A stretch of 64,000 bases of DNA from Thalassobaculum fulvum (GTDB lineage: Bacteria; Pseudomonadota; Alphaproteobacteria; Thalassobaculales; Thalassobaculaceae). The position numbers and the translations under genes are program-made. The notes below the pieces were generated by a model that was not told the origin of the DNA, ran no database searches, and saw only the letters and a program-made list of their open reading frames with translations. The stretch spans positions 540,590 through 604,589 of the forward strand of contig NZ_BMZS01000002.1 of NCBI RefSeq assembly GCF_014652915.1, in the 5' to 3' direction. How positions within the stretch are numbered: the stretch's first letter is position 1; every line of letters begins with the position of its first letter. This document shows, one piece after another, positions 1-9,030 of the stretch.

Positions 1-1088
1 TCTCCGGCCGCGCGCTGATCGCCAAGTTCCCCGGCGACAAGTTCGCGGTGCTGATGCCGGCGATCGACGACGAGAGCGAGATGATCGCGCTGGCCCAGCG
101 GTTCGACGAGCTGCTGCGCGCCCGCTTCACCATCGCCGGCCAGTCGGTTCAGGCGACCCTGTCCTACGGTGCCGCGGTCTGGCCGTTCGACGGCCGCAAC
201 GCCGAAGAGCTGACGCTCGCGGCAGAGCGGGCTTGCGGCAGCGCCAACATGCGCAAGGCCCGGCAGGTGGTGTTCTCCGACCAGTCGATGAACGCCGAGG
301 CCTCGCGCCGCTACGACATCGAGAGCCAACTCGCCGAAGCGCTGACCACCGGCGGCCTCGACGTGCACTATCAGCCGAAGATCCGGGTCGATGACGGCCG
401 CATCGTCGGCGCCGAGGCACTGATCCGCTGGCCGACCGCCGACGGCGGCTTCATCTCGCCGGCCGAGTTCATCCCGGTGGCGGAGTCCACCGGCCAGATC
501 ATCGACCTCGGCCGCTTCGTGGTGCGCCGGGTGTGCGCCGACCAGGAGCGGCTGGCGCGCGACACCGGCCTGATGGTTCCCGTGGCGGTCAACGTCTCGG
601 CGATCCAGTTCCAGAACGACGACATGCTGCGCACCGCCCGCCAGGCGCTGGAGGCGCATCGGCTGCCGCCCTCGGCCCTGCAGTTCGAGGTGACCGAGAG
701 CGCCACCATGGACCAGATCGACGAGGTGGTGCCGATGCTGGCGGCGCTGCGCACCTTCGGGATCCGCATCGCCATCGACGACTTCGGCACCGGCTACTCC
801 TCGCTCAGCCACCTCAAGCGGCTGCCGATCGACTACCTGAAGCTGGACCGCAGCTTCACCCGCGACGTGCTCGGCGACGACGGCCGCTCGATCGCCTCGG
901 CGATCGTCGGCCTCGGCCATGCGCTCGGCCTGACGGTGATCGCCGAGGGCGTCGAGACCGACGACGAGGCCGCGGTGCTGCGCCACCTCGGCTACGATGA
1001 GTTCCAGGGCTTCCGGTACGCGCGGCCGATGCCGATCGAGCGCTATCAGGCCTGGATCCTCGATCAGCGGGCCGTCGGCAAGGCGTGA
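1..1088 (+). CDS. GGDEF-EAL cyclic-di-GMP protein, 5' end cut by window
   Basis: This is the C-terminal part of a c-di-GMP turnover protein; the frame is open to the left edge, so the N-terminus lies outside the window. The GGDEF half ends in a degenerate signature (about PGDKF near position 30), so cyclase activity is doubtful. The EAL half keeps the phosphodiesterase residues: GAEAL (about residue 124 of the visible part), VNVSAIQF, FEVTESA, AIDDFGTGYSS, YLKLDRSF, AEGVET and DEFQGF. It is therefore probably an active c-di-GMP phosphodiesterase with a regulatory GGDEF remnant. Its TGA overlaps the GTG of the next gene by 4 bases. Sensor domains, if any, cannot be seen. Confidence 0.93.
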   Translation, partial: SGRALIAKFPGDKFAVLMPAIDDESEMIALAQRFDELLRARFTIAGQSVQATLSYGAAVWPFDGRNAEELTLAAERACGSANMRKARQVVFSDQSMNAEASRRYDIESQLAEALTTGGLDVHYQPKIRVDDGRIVGAEALIRWPTADGGFISPAEFIPVAESTGQIIDLGRFVVRRVCADQERLARDTGLMVPVAVNVSAIQFQNDDMLRTARQALEAHRLPPSALQFEVTESATMDQIDEVVPMLAALRTFGIRIAIDDFGTGYSSLSHLKRLPIDYLKLDRSFTRDVLGDDGRSIASAIVGLGHALGLTVIAEGVETDDEAAVLRHLGYDEFQGFRYARPMPIERYQAWILDQRAVGKA

Positions 1089-2305
1089 GCGAGACGGTCC
1101 ACCCCGGGCCTGCGCGCCGGCGGCGCATGACACCCCCGCCCCCCTGGCTCCGCACCGCGATCGGTGCACAGGCGACGCTGCTGGTCGGCATGGGGCTCGG
1201 GCGGTTCTCCTACACCCCGATGGTGCCGGCGCTGATCGACAACGGCGCGGTCTCGGCCGACCAGGCCGGCTGGATCGGCGCCGCCAACCTCGGCGGCTAC
1301 CTGGTCGGCGGGCTGGCGGTGCCCTGGCTGCTGCAGCGCGCCGCGGCCCCGCGCATCCTGCGGGCCTGCCTGATCCTGTCGTTCGTCGCGCTCGCAGCCA
1401 GCGCGGTGCCGGCCGGGTTCGCCTGGCTGCTGGCCTGCCGCCTGCTGCTGGGGGTCGCGGTCGCGGTCATGATGATCCTGTCGATCGCGTCGGTCACCGC
1501 CGCGGCCCCGGCGCGGCATCTCGGCAAGGCGGCCGGCATCGCGTTCACCGGCGTCGGCCTCGGGATCTTCTTCTCGGCGGCGGCCCTGCCGCTGCTGCTG
1601 TCGCACGGGCTGTTGTGGGCCTGGTCCGGAACCGCAGCCATCGGCGCGATCGGGCTCGCCATCGGGCTGTGGGGCTGGAGCGGCGGCAGCGACGCCCCGC
1701 CGCCGGTCCGCCGCGATCCGCTGCCGACCCACCTCGGCGCCGACGCGGCCCGGCTGGTGGCGGCCCAGGGCCTGTTCTCGGTCGGGCTGGTGCCGCACTC
1801 GATCTACTGGGTGGACTACCTGGTGCGCGGCCTCGGCCGATCGATCGCCGAGGGCGGAGCGCAGTGGACGCTGTTCGGCCTCGGCGCCGTGCTCGGCACG
1901 ATCGCCTGGGGCCGGCTGGCCGACCGCATCGGGTTCTCGCCGGCGCTGACGCTGGTGTTCGCCAGCCTGGCTGCCGGCATCGCCCTGCCGGTGCTGGCGC
2001 CGGGGCCGGTGACGGTGGTGCTGTCGTCGCTGCTGGTCGGCGCCCAGCCCGGCCTGTCGGCGGTGATCGCCGGGCGGGCGCAGCGCGCGATCGGCAACGG
2101 CTCGATGCTGGGCCTTTGGCGCTGGATGGTGCTGGCGGTCGGGACCGGGCAGCTGGCCGCCGGCTACGGACTGGTGGCGCTGTTCAACGCCCGCGGCAGC
2201 TATGCGGAGGTGTTCCTGGTCGGGGCGGCGGCCATGGCCGGCGGCGCCGTGCTGGCGTTCGGGCTGCGCCACACCGAGGCCGGACGGGCATCGACTCCGC
2301 GTTGA
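1085..2305 (+). CDS. YbfB/YjiJ-type MFS transporter
   Basis: A 406-residue membrane protein with about 12 hydrophobic segments. The early MGLGRFSYTPMVP motif in TM1 is typical of the YbfB/YjiJ branch of the major facilitator superfamily, whose substrates are mostly unknown. The GTG start at 1085 overlaps the upstream stop (GTGA), suggesting coupling; an in-frame ATG at 1127 just before the hydrophobic start is an alternative. The gene is not functionally linked to its neighbours in any way I can see. Confidence 0.85.
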   Translation: MSETVHPGPARRRRMTPPPPWLRTAIGAQATLLVGMGLGRFSYTPMVPALIDNGAVSADQAGWIGAANLGGYLVGGLAVPWLLQRAAAPRILRACLILSFVALAASAVPAGFAWLLACRLLLGVAVAVMMILSIASVTAAAPARHLGKAAGIAFTGVGLGIFFSAAALPLLLSHGLLWAWSGTAAIGAIGLAIGLWGWSGGSDAPPPVRRDPLPTHLGADAARLVAAQGLFSVGLVPHSIYWVDYLVRGLGRSIAEGGAQWTLFGLGAVLGTIAWGRLADRIGFSPALTLVFASLAAGIALPVLAPGPVTVVLSSLLVGAQPGLSAVIAGRAQRAIGNGSMLGLWRWMVLAVGTGQLAAGYGLVALFNARGSYAEVFLVGAAAMAGGAVLAFGLRHTEAGRASTPR

Positions 2306-2337
2306 ACCCGCCCCCCCGACCGTGACAGACTCGGCGC

Positions 2338-3687
2338 GTGCCCGGATCCAACCGGGCCGCAGACCAGGAAACGCCAGTGCCTCCCCCCTCCCCGGACGGT
2401 CCGTCGGCCGACGACGACCCGCCGCCGCCCGCCCGCCCTCCGTCCCCGCCGGCGCGCGCGGGACTCCTCGCGATCCCCGACTTCCGGCGGCTCTGGCTGA
2501 CCGGGCTGATCGCGTTCGTGGTGCGCTGGCTGGAGATCCTGGCGGTCGGGGTGTTCGCCTACCAGGCGACGGAGTCGGCGTTCCTGGTGGCCATGCTGAC
2601 CATGCTGCGCCTGCTTCCGATGGGGCTGTTCGGTGCCCCGATGGGCGCGCTGGCCGAGCGGGTCGAGCGGCGCAGCGCCCTGGTCGCGGTGATGGCGATG
2701 CTGACCGCGTCTTCGGTCGCGGTCGCCATGCTCGCCAGCACCGGCAACCTGGAGGTCTGGCACCTGGCGGTCGCCGGATTCCTGAACGGCCTGGCCTGGG
2801 CCACCGACAATCCGGTGCGCCGGATGATGATCGGCGACGTGGTCGGGCCGGACCGAATGGGTCCGGCGATGTCGCTGGACGTCGGCGCCAACAACGCCAG
2901 CCGGATGCTCGGTCCGACGGTCGGCGGGGTGATGCTGGCCACGCTGGGGATCGCCGGGGTGTTCTGGCTGGGCGCCGCGCTGTATGCGCTCGGGCTCGGC
3001 GCGTCGCTGCGCATCGGCGTCCGCAGCCGGCCCGCCGTCGTCGACCCGGTGCCGGTCCTGACCCGGATGCGCGAGGGCCTGGCATGGACCCGGGGCAACC
3101 GGCGGATGACCGGGGTACTGCTGATCACGGTGATCTTCAACGTCTTCGGCTGGCCCTCGACCAGCATGATCCCCGTGCTCGGCAAGGACGAACTGCACCT
3201 GGGACCGGAGGGCGTCGGGCTGCTCGCGGGGGTCGACGGGGTCGGCGCCTTCCTCGGCGCCCTGACCATCGCCGCCCTGGCCCGGCCCGAATGGTACGGC
3301 CGGATCTATCTCGGCGGCATCGGCCTGTATCTGGCGTCGATGGTCGCCTTCGCGGCGCTGCCGGCGATCGTCGGGCCGGTCCCGGCACTCGCCGGGGCCG
3401 CCCTGCTGACCGTCGGGATCGGCGGGGCCGGCTTCAGCGTGATGCAGGCGACCCTGGTCTACCTGCACGCCCCGACCGAGATGCGCGGGCGGCTGCTCGG
3501 CCTGCTGTCGGTATGCATCGGCGTCGGGCCGGTCGGGTTCTTCTATCTCGGCTTCATGGCCGAGGCGGTCGGCGCCCGGACCGCCACGATCGCGCTCGCC
3601 GCCCAGGGCCTGCTGGCACTGGCACTGACCTGGCGCTGGTGGCGGCCGTTCGTATCGGGCCGCGCGGAGACCGGGTACGAAGCCTGA
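2338..3687 (+). CDS. MFS exporter, EntS/MFS_3-like
   Basis: A 449-residue membrane protein with a proline-rich cytoplasmic N-terminal stretch of about 40 residues, then LLAIPDFRRLWLTG, the usual entry of MFS_3/EntS-type exporters into TM1. An MFS loop motif around residues 105-115 (APMGALAERVERR) is visible. Such proteins commonly export drugs or siderophores; the substrate cannot be told here. The start is a GTG; a later start would remove only the proline-rich tail. It follows the previous MFS gene after 32 bases. Confidence 0.85.
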   Translation: MPGSNRAADQETPVPPPSPDGPSADDDPPPPARPPSPPARAGLLAIPDFRRLWLTGLIAFVVRWLEILAVGVFAYQATESAFLVAMLTMLRLLPMGLFGAPMGALAERVERRSALVAVMAMLTASSVAVAMLASTGNLEVWHLAVAGFLNGLAWATDNPVRRMMIGDVVGPDRMGPAMSLDVGANNASRMLGPTVGGVMLATLGIAGVFWLGAALYALGLGASLRIGVRSRPAVVDPVPVLTRMREGLAWTRGNRRMTGVLLITVIFNVFGWPSTSMIPVLGKDELHLGPEGVGLLAGVDGVGAFLGALTIAALARPEWYGRIYLGGIGLYLASMVAFAALPAIVGPVPALAGAALLTVGIGGAGFSVMQATLVYLHAPTEMRGRLLGLLSVCIGVGPVGFFYLGFMAEAVGARTATIALAAQGLLALALTWRWWRPFVSGRAETGYEA

Positions 3688-3998
3688 CGGCCGAAATCCG
3701 CCGCCGCGAAGAACCGCGCCGGCCCCAGACCCGGCAAACGCACGCCGACGACAGGTCGAACGCCGCCGTCCCCGCAAGCCGGCACTCCGGCATGGCTGCT
3801 CACAAATCCCGATGAACAATGGCAGATTGCGTTACATAAAATGCTACTTTATTGTCGCGTGTTATACCTATGGCCGTATACCCCGAAAAGGCGCACAGCC
3901 TCGGAGAACGGCCCGGTGGCAACGAGCGGCCCGAGCCAGCCGGACAGCCCGGAAGGGCGCGGCCGGACGGAGACGCGTCAGACAGGGGGGACAGAGGC
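3688..3998. other. 311-bp intergenic region with promoter of the collar module
   Basis: No convincing gene is present. The first 110 bases are GC-rich with nothing recognised. Bases 3805-3870 are clearly AT-richer and hold a promoter candidate (3827-3855). The following 140 bases would be a long leader before the GTG at 3999. An upstream reading frame continues into this leader but looks unlike the family, so I treat it as untranslated. Confidence 0.6.
3827..3855 (+). promoter_or_regulatory. candidate sigma-70 promoter of tail-collar module
   Basis: TTGCGT at 3827-3832 and TATTGT at 3850-3855 are separated by 17 bases, inside the AT-rich part of the intergenic region. This is the best promoter match upstream of the three-gene collar module. 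It is a prediction by pattern only. Confidence 0.45.
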
Positions 3999-4613
3999 GT
4001 GGGTGAGCAGTATCTCGGGGTCGTCCAGATCACCGCGTTCGCGTTTGCGCCGGAGAACTTCGCGTTCTGCAACGGCGCTTTCATCGCGATCGGCCAGAAC
4101 ACCGCCCTGTTCTCGCTGCTCGGCGACTCCTATGGCGGCGATGCACGGACCGTGTTCGGGCTGCCCGACCTGCGCGCCCGGACGCCGGTCGGCTCGAACG
4201 ACATGGGTCAGGCCCCCGGCCTGACGAGCTTCCCGCGCGGTGTGAGGTACGGTCTTCAGACCCATACCCTCAGCGTCGCCCAGATGCCGCAGCACAACCA
4301 CGCCGCAACCTTCACGCCGGGCGGACACACCGAGGTGACCGGCAGGCTCGAGGCGTACAACACTCGCGCATCCAGCGACACGCCCTCGGTCGGCGACTTC
4401 ATTTCCGGCGGCGGCGCCGCGGTCTTCGGAACCGGCGGCCTCGGTGCAGAGCTCGTCGAACTCAGCGGCCTGACCGTCTCCGGGGGCGGCGGTGGCGGCG
4501 GCACCGTGACGGTCGGTGACACCGGCGATGGCCGGCCTTTCGAAATCGTCAACCCGCTCCAGGCGGTGAACTTCGTGATCTGCACGGAAGGTCTCTACCC
4601 GTCGCGCAACTGA
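3999..4613 (+). CDS. phage tail collar domain protein (MdpB-like), copy 1
   Basis: A 204-residue protein beginning GEQYLGVVQITAFAFAP, followed by FCNGAFIAI, LFSLLGDSYGGDART and PDLRARTPVGS: the classic phage tail collar domain also found in bacterial 'microcystin-dependent' proteins. A QMPQHNHAATF segment and a glycine run (about residues 162-169) precede a C-terminal block ending ICTEGLYPSRN. I chose GTG 3999, preceded by a G-rich Shine-Dalgarno-like stretch (AGGGGGG at 3984-3990), because it gives exactly the same length and N-terminus as the paralogue at 5065. An ATG at 3852 would add an unrelated arginine-rich extension. These proteins are chromosomal, lack a phage context, and have no firmly known role. 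Confidence 0.85.
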   Translation: MGEQYLGVVQITAFAFAPENFAFCNGAFIAIGQNTALFSLLGDSYGGDARTVFGLPDLRARTPVGSNDMGQAPGLTSFPRGVRYGLQTHTLSVAQMPQHNHAATFTPGGHTEVTGRLEAYNTRASSDTPSVGDFISGGGAAVFGTGGLGAELVELSGLTVSGGGGGGGTVTVGDTGDGRPFEIVNPLQAVNFVICTEGLYPSRN

Positions 4614-4667
4614 TCCCCTGGACACGGCGAGATCTCGGCCACTGTCGGGGCGCAATCCGGACTTCCG

Positions 4668-5006
4668 ATGAACCAGACGGTATCGACCAGCCTCTACGCC
4701 CTGCGCGCGGAGACCTTCCGCGACAAGGTCGGGCAACTGTTCTACCTCGAAGGCCCCGAGGGGGCGCTGGCCATAACCCTGGTCCGGGTGTGGGAAGGCA
4801 AGGAGCCACTGTTCCGCGGGACGGAACGACGGCCGTTCTCGCTGTTCTTCCTCGGCCCGCCATCCGTGCGCGCCCGCGCGCACGTCATGACCAACCTTCG
4901 GCACCCGAGGCTCGGCCTGATCGAGGGCGTCTTCATCGGCCCGGTGGCCGGCGAGCCGCCACCGCAGTTCGGCCAGGGCCAGCTCTGGAGCGCCGACTTC
5001 ACCTGA
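4668..5006 (+). CDS. DUF6916-like protein between the two collar proteins
   Basis: A 112-residue protein with no signal peptide or membrane segment. ETFRDKVGQLFYL near residue 15 and RRPFSLFFLGPPS near residue 64, then LRHPRLGLIEGVFIGPV, resemble the small DUF6916 domain seen beside tail-collar proteins, where PFSLxFxGP is the hallmark. Function is unknown. It lies 54 bases after copy 1 and 58 before copy 2 of the collar proteins, on the same strand, so the three very likely form one unit. The family assignment is from memory of the motif. Confidence 0.7.
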   Translation: MNQTVSTSLYALRAETFRDKVGQLFYLEGPEGALAITLVRVWEGKEPLFRGTERRPFSLFFLGPPSVRARAHVMTNLRHPRLGLIEGVFIGPVAGEPPPQFGQGQLWSADFT

Positions 5007-5064
5007 CCCGCAGGGACCGGACGGATCGTCCGGCAGCAGACAATCCGAACAGGGAGTGACCAGC

Positions 5065-5679
5065 ATGGGAGACCAGTACCTCGGCGTGATCCAGATGGTC
5101 GCGTACGCTTACGCGCCGCTGCACTTCACGTTCTGCAGCGGGCAGCTGATCCCGATCAGCCAGAACAATGCCCTGTTCTCGCTGCTCGGCGACGCCTACG
5201 GCGGCGACGCACGCACGGTGTTCGGCGTGCCCGACCTGCGGGCCCGGATGCCGGTCGGCTCGAACATAATGGGCAACGCGCCGGGTCTGACCACCTTCAA
5301 CCTCGGAACCAAGGTCGGAGCGCAGACCCATACGCTCACCGAGAGCCAGCTGCCGGCGCACAATCACGCGGCAGTGTTCACGCCCAGCGGCGGTGAAGAG
5401 GTGGCCGGCAAGCTGGAGGCGTACAACACGCGCGCGTCAACCGACACGCCGGACCCCGGCAGCTACATCTCCGGCGGCGGCGCCCCGATGTTCGGAACCG
5501 GCGGCCTCGGCGCCCAGCTCGTCGAACTCGCCGGCCTGACCATCGGCGGCGGCGGCGGTGGCGGCGGAACGGTGACGGTCGACGACACCGGCGAGGGCCG
5601 GCCTTTCGAAATCGTCAATCCGATGCAAACAGTGAACTTCGTGATCTGCACCGCGGGCCTTTACCCCTCGCGGAACTAG
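5065..5679 (+). CDS. phage tail collar domain protein (MdpB-like), copy 2
   Basis: A 204-residue paralogue of the gene at 3999, co-linear over its whole length: GDQYLGVIQMVAYAYAP, LFSLLGDAYGGDART, PDLRARMPVGS, QLPAHNHAAVF, the glycine run, and ICTAGLYPSRN at the C-terminus. The ATG at 5065 has GGGAGTGACC upstream; another ATG at 5056 would add only three residues. Divergence is spread along the protein, so the duplication is not recent. It ends the module; a convergent gene begins 27 bases later. Confidence 0.87.
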   Translation: MGDQYLGVIQMVAYAYAPLHFTFCSGQLIPISQNNALFSLLGDAYGGDARTVFGVPDLRARMPVGSNIMGNAPGLTTFNLGTKVGAQTHTLTESQLPAHNHAAVFTPSGGEEVAGKLEAYNTRASTDTPDPGSYISGGGAPMFGTGGLGAQLVELAGLTIGGGGGGGGTVTVDDTGEGRPFEIVNPMQTVNFVICTAGLYPSRN

Positions 5680-5706
5680 CCGCGGCGGCATTGCCGGTCG
5701 CCGTCC

Positions 5707-6519
5707 TCACGGTGCGGCGTCGGCCCGCCACCAGCCTTCCTCCCGCGGCGTCCACAAGGGTGCCGCGGCCGCGATCCTCTCCGGATAGTCCTCCCAGTCG
5801 GGCAGCACCAGCGGCAGCCGCAGGTCCTCCTCGACGATCGCCCGCACGGTCGGCCAGTCGAGGTCCGGCGTGCCCCCGGCGCGGCGGCAGGCGTAGCGCC
5901 AGATTTCCAGCTCCTGTCCCCAGAAGTACAGCTGGCCGGCCCCGACATTGGCCTGCATTCGCCTGACCTCGTCGAGCTTGCTCTCGCCGCCGAACAGCGC
6001 CAGCCAGATGTCGGCCTGCAGGCTGTCGACGGCGCCGTCGGGGCGCCAGTCCAGCGCGTCGGCCTCGACCACCTCGACCTTGCGACGGGCCTCGTCCGGC
6101 AGTTGCGTGAACACGCCCTGGTCCTCGATCAGCCCGATGACGTCCGGGTCGCGCTCGACCACGGTCAGCCGCTCGACCGCCGGCCGCATGGCGACGTTGG
6201 CGGCCAGCCACCCCATGCCGAGCCCGAACACCACGGTGTGCCCGTGCGCCGCCCGCAGCCCGATTTCCTGGCTTTGCAGTTCGGCGGGCACCATCAGCAT
6301 CCAGGACTGGCGCTCGCCGTCGGCCGGGCCCTCCATGATGACCGTGCCGGTCATCTGATAGACGCCGCCCCAATAGCCGCGGCCGGACGGCATCGGGATG
6401 ACCTTCATCTCCCAGCCGCCGCGGCTCCCGGGCCGGTAGCGCGGAAAATACAGGTCGTCGAGGAGCCCGCCGAGGAAGTCGCGGGGGTCGACCTGGTCGG
6501 CGGCGGCGTCTCGGATCAT
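5707..6519 (-). CDS. class I SAM methyltransferase-like protein
   Basis: A 270-residue soluble protein. VVFGLGMGWLA (about residue 97) followed by LTVVERDPDVIGL is a Rossmann SAM-binding core of the spermidine-synthase/methyltransferase type. The C-terminal half (DWPTVRAIVEEDLRLPLV) is not one I recognise. I chose the ATG at 6519 because the larger open frame upstream only mirrors the neighbouring aminotransferase gene. It lies 53 bases downstream of the aminotransferase on the same strand and may be co-transcribed. The substrate is unknown. Confidence 0.75.
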   Translation of the reverse strand: MIRDAAADQVDPRDFLGGLLDDLYFPRYRPGSRGGWEMKVIPMPSGRGYWGGVYQMTGTVIMEGPADGERQSWMLMVPAELQSQEIGLRAAHGHTVVFGLGMGWLAANVAMRPAVERLTVVERDPDVIGLIEDQGVFTQLPDEARRKVEVVEADALDWRPDGAVDSLQADIWLALFGGESKLDEVRRMQANVGAGQLYFWGQELEIWRYACRRAGGTPDLDWPTVRAIVEEDLRLPLVLPDWEDYPERIAAAAPLWTPREEGWWRADAAP

Positions 6520-6572
6520 GGACGGCTCCGGTCGGTGCGGACGGCGGAGGTTCGGGGTGCGAAGCGCCGAGG

Positions 6573-7868
6573 CTACGCCGCCTGGCGCCGCAGCGCGACG
6601 GCCGCCTCCTTCCAGGCGTCCAGCGTCTGCTGCACGTCGGCGGCATCGTGGGCCACCGAGACGTAGTACTTGCTCTCGCCTTTCAGGATGCCGCGCGGCC
6701 GCAGCAGCGCGTTGAACCGGCGCAGCAGGCCGGCGTCGGCGGTCATGGTGGCGCGGTAGTCGTGGATCGCCCGGTCGGCGAACAGCACGTCGAACAGCGG
6801 CGGCTCGCCGACCACCTGGACCGCGAAGCCGGCGCCGCGCAGCGTCTCGTCGAGCGCCGCCATCAGGGTCCGGCCGGTCTCGAACACCCGCTCGTAGGTG
6901 CCCGGCCGGCGGAGCACCGCCAGGGTCGCGAGGCCGGCGACCGCCGCCACCGGGTTGCCACTGAGGGTGCCGATCTGCGGCGCGAACGCGTCCTCGGCGA
7001 CGCCGTCCTTGTCGAAATGCACCATCAGCTCGTCGCGCCCGGCCACCGCCGCCAGCGGGAAGCCGCCGCCGACGATCTTGCCGAGCGCGCACAGGTCCGG
7101 GGTGACCCCATAATAGGCCTGGGCGCCGCCATAGGCGAAGCGGAAGCCGGTCACCACCTCGTCGAAGATCAGCGGGATGCCGAGCTCGGCGGTGATCGCG
7201 CGCAGCCCCTCCAGGAAGCCCGGCTGCGGCGGCAGCAGGCGCTGGAACGGCTCGACGATCACGCCGGCCAGCTCGTCCTTGTACTCCCGGATGATCCCGA
7301 CGGCGGTCTCCAGGTCGTTGAACGGGGCGATCAGCACCTCGTCGCGCACCTTGGCCGGAATGCCGGCGGAATCCGGCACCGCCTGCGGGAAGTTGGCCGG
7401 CCGCTTCGGCGCCATGCTCATCAGCGCATAGTCGCTCATGCCGTGGAAGCCGCCCTCGAACTTCAGGATCCTGTCGCGGCCGCGGTGCGCCCGGGCGATC
7501 CGCATGGCGTAGAACGTCGCCTCCGAGCCGGTCGAGACGAACCGCACCTTGTCGGCGCACGGCACCGCCTCGACGATCGCCTCGGCCAGCTGGATGCCGG
7601 CGGCGTTGTTGGCGAAGAAGGTGGTGCCTTTCGGCACCTGGGCCAGCACCGCCTCGGTGACCGCCGGGTGGGCGTGGCCGACGAACATCGGGCCGGAGCC
7701 GAGCAGGAAGTCGACGTACTCGTTGCCGCTCTCGTCCCACACGCGGCCGCCGCGGCCCTCGCGGATCACCACGTCGGCGGCGAAGTTGCCGAAGGTCCCG
7801 GCCGGCAGCACCCGCCTGGCCGTCTCGATCAACGCCGTCTCCGCCTCGCTCTTCGGCAGGCCGCTCAT
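6573..7868 (-). CDS. class III PLP aminotransferase, glutamate-1-semialdehyde aminomutase-like
   Basis: A 431-residue fold-type I PLP enzyme. Visible features are the STGSEATFYAMRIARA phosphate-binding segment, EPFQRLLPP, the IFDEVVTGFR aspartate that contacts the pyridine nitrogen, and LGKIVGGGFP carrying the Schiff-base lysine. It resembles the HemL/GSA-aminomutase branch, but a HemL role in haem synthesis is not supported by the neighbours; it could act on a beta-amino or keto acid. The ATG at 7868 has GAGGAG just upstream. It diverges from a DMT exporter with only 137 bases between. Confidence 0.85.
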   Translation of the reverse strand: MSGLPKSEAETALIETARRVLPAGTFGNFAADVVIREGRGGRVWDESGNEYVDFLLGSGPMFVGHAHPAVTEAVLAQVPKGTTFFANNAAGIQLAEAIVEAVPCADKVRFVSTGSEATFYAMRIARAHRGRDRILKFEGGFHGMSDYALMSMAPKRPANFPQAVPDSAGIPAKVRDEVLIAPFNDLETAVGIIREYKDELAGVIVEPFQRLLPPQPGFLEGLRAITAELGIPLIFDEVVTGFRFAYGGAQAYYGVTPDLCALGKIVGGGFPLAAVAGRDELMVHFDKDGVAEDAFAPQIGTLSGNPVAAVAGLATLAVLRRPGTYERVFETGRTLMAALDETLRGAGFAVQVVGEPPLFDVLFADRAIHDYRATMTADAGLLRRFNALLRPRGILKGESKYYVSVAHDAADVQQTLDAWKEAAVALRRQAA

Positions 7869-8005
7869 TGCGCTCTCCTCTTCGCCGCTCGATTTCCGCA
7901 GGACCGTCCCGCGCCCGTGACGCTGGCCAAAGCATTCGGCCGGCGGCAAGCTTCGCCCCCGCCGTGCCTCCGGTTCAAGCCCTCCATCCCGACGAGCGCC
8001 CCTGC

Positions 8006-8914
8006 ATGGAACTCTGGATCCCGCTGACCATCCTCGGCGCCTTCATGCAGAACCTGCGCTCGGCGGTGCAGAAGCACCTGAAGGGCCGGCTGACCACGCT
8101 CGGCGCGGCCTATGTCCGGTTCCTGTACGCCTCGCCGTTCGCGTTGCTGTACCTGGTCGGCCTGAAGACGGGGACCGGCCTGCCCTGGCCCGAGCCGAAC
8201 CTGGCCTTCATCGCCTACTGCATCGCCGGCGGGGTCTCGCAGATCCTGTTCACGGCTTTGCTGGTCTACATGTTCTCGCTGCGCAATTTCGCGGTCGGCA
8301 CCACCTACTCGAAGACCGAAGTGGTGCAGGTGGCGATCCTCGGGCTGCTGTTCCTGGGCGACACGGTCTCGCTGATCCCGGCGATCGCCATCGCGGTCGC
8401 GATGGTGGGGGTGATGGCGATGTCGGCCGGGCAGTCGCGGATCTCGGTCGGCCGGCTGCTGGCGGGCATGACCGAGAAGTCGACGCTGGTCGGGCTGACC
8501 TGCGGCGCCTTCCTGGGGGCCTCGGTGGTGTTCTTCCGCGGCGCCTCGCTGTCGCTCGGCTACGAGCACGGGGCGTGGATGTCGGCGGCCTTCACGCTGA
8601 CCTCCGCGGTGGTGCTGCAGACCGTCGGCATGGGGATCTACCTGGCGGTCACCGAACCGAAGACCATGCGCGACGTGTTCGTGCACTGGCGCTGGGCGGC
8701 GGTCGTCGGGCTCGCCGGGGTGCTGGCATCGATCGCCTGGGTGACCGCCTTCACCCTGCAGAACGCCGCCTATGTCCGCGCCCTCGGCCAGATCGAGCTG
8801 GTGTTCACCTTCCTGTCCTCGGTGGTGATCTTCCGCGAGAGAACCTCGCGCGCCGAGATCGTCGGCATCCTGCTGGTGGTCGTGGCGATTTTGACACTTG
8901 TCCTCGGACACTAA
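8006..8914 (+). CDS. EamA/DMT-family exporter
   Basis: A 302-residue protein of ten hydrophobic segments arranged as two EamA repeats, as in drug/metabolite exporters. The first repeat includes GAAYVRFLYASPF; the second ends LGQIELVFTFLSSVVIFRE and a final TM, the usual position for the second EamA motif. I placed the start at the ATG before ELWIPLTILGAFMQ because upstream in-frame residues look like leader sequence overlapping the divergent promoter. The substrate is unknown; the divergent aminotransferase suggests an amino acid or related metabolite. Confidence 0.82.
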   Translation: MELWIPLTILGAFMQNLRSAVQKHLKGRLTTLGAAYVRFLYASPFALLYLVGLKTGTGLPWPEPNLAFIAYCIAGGVSQILFTALLVYMFSLRNFAVGTTYSKTEVVQVAILGLLFLGDTVSLIPAIAIAVAMVGVMAMSAGQSRISVGRLLAGMTEKSTLVGLTCGAFLGASVVFFRGASLSLGYEHGAWMSAAFTLTSAVVLQTVGMGIYLAVTEPKTMRDVFVHWRWAAVVGLAGVLASIAWVTAFTLQNAAYVRALGQIELVFTFLSSVVIFRERTSRAEIVGILLVVVAILTLVLGH

Positions 8915-8989
8915 CCGGGGGTCAGGCCGAAGAGCCCGGAGATCCGCCGCGGTCATCCTTGCGCGAGAGTGCCGATCGAGGTTCTCGAC

Positions 8990-9030
8990 GATTTAAACAT
9001 TAAATAATATTATTGTTTTTATGTTTTTTC
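8990..9030. promoter_or_regulatory. AT-rich promoter/operator region with 12-bp palindrome
   Basis: An abrupt AT-rich island in GC-rich surroundings, containing the perfect palindrome AATAATATTATT at 9003-9014 and flanking T runs. It lies about 140 bases upstream of the metal-binding protein gene. AT-rich palindromes of this kind are typical operators for Fur-family metal regulators (Zur, Mur), but I cannot assign one. Confidence 0.45.

Noticed and set aside
1064-3085. Very long minus-strand open frame opposite the two MFS genes
   Set aside because: Arginine/proline/alanine-rich composition without any motif; it is the mirror of GC-rich coding sequence on the other strand.
3852-3998. N-terminal extension of the first tail-collar protein
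   Set aside because: It is unlike the paralogue, rich in Arg/Pro/Gly, and GTG 3999 has a better ribosome-binding site and gives equal length.
3999-5679. Prophage remnant
   Set aside because: Only the collar-domain genes and a DUF6916-like gene are present; there is no integrase, att site, capsid or tail operon.
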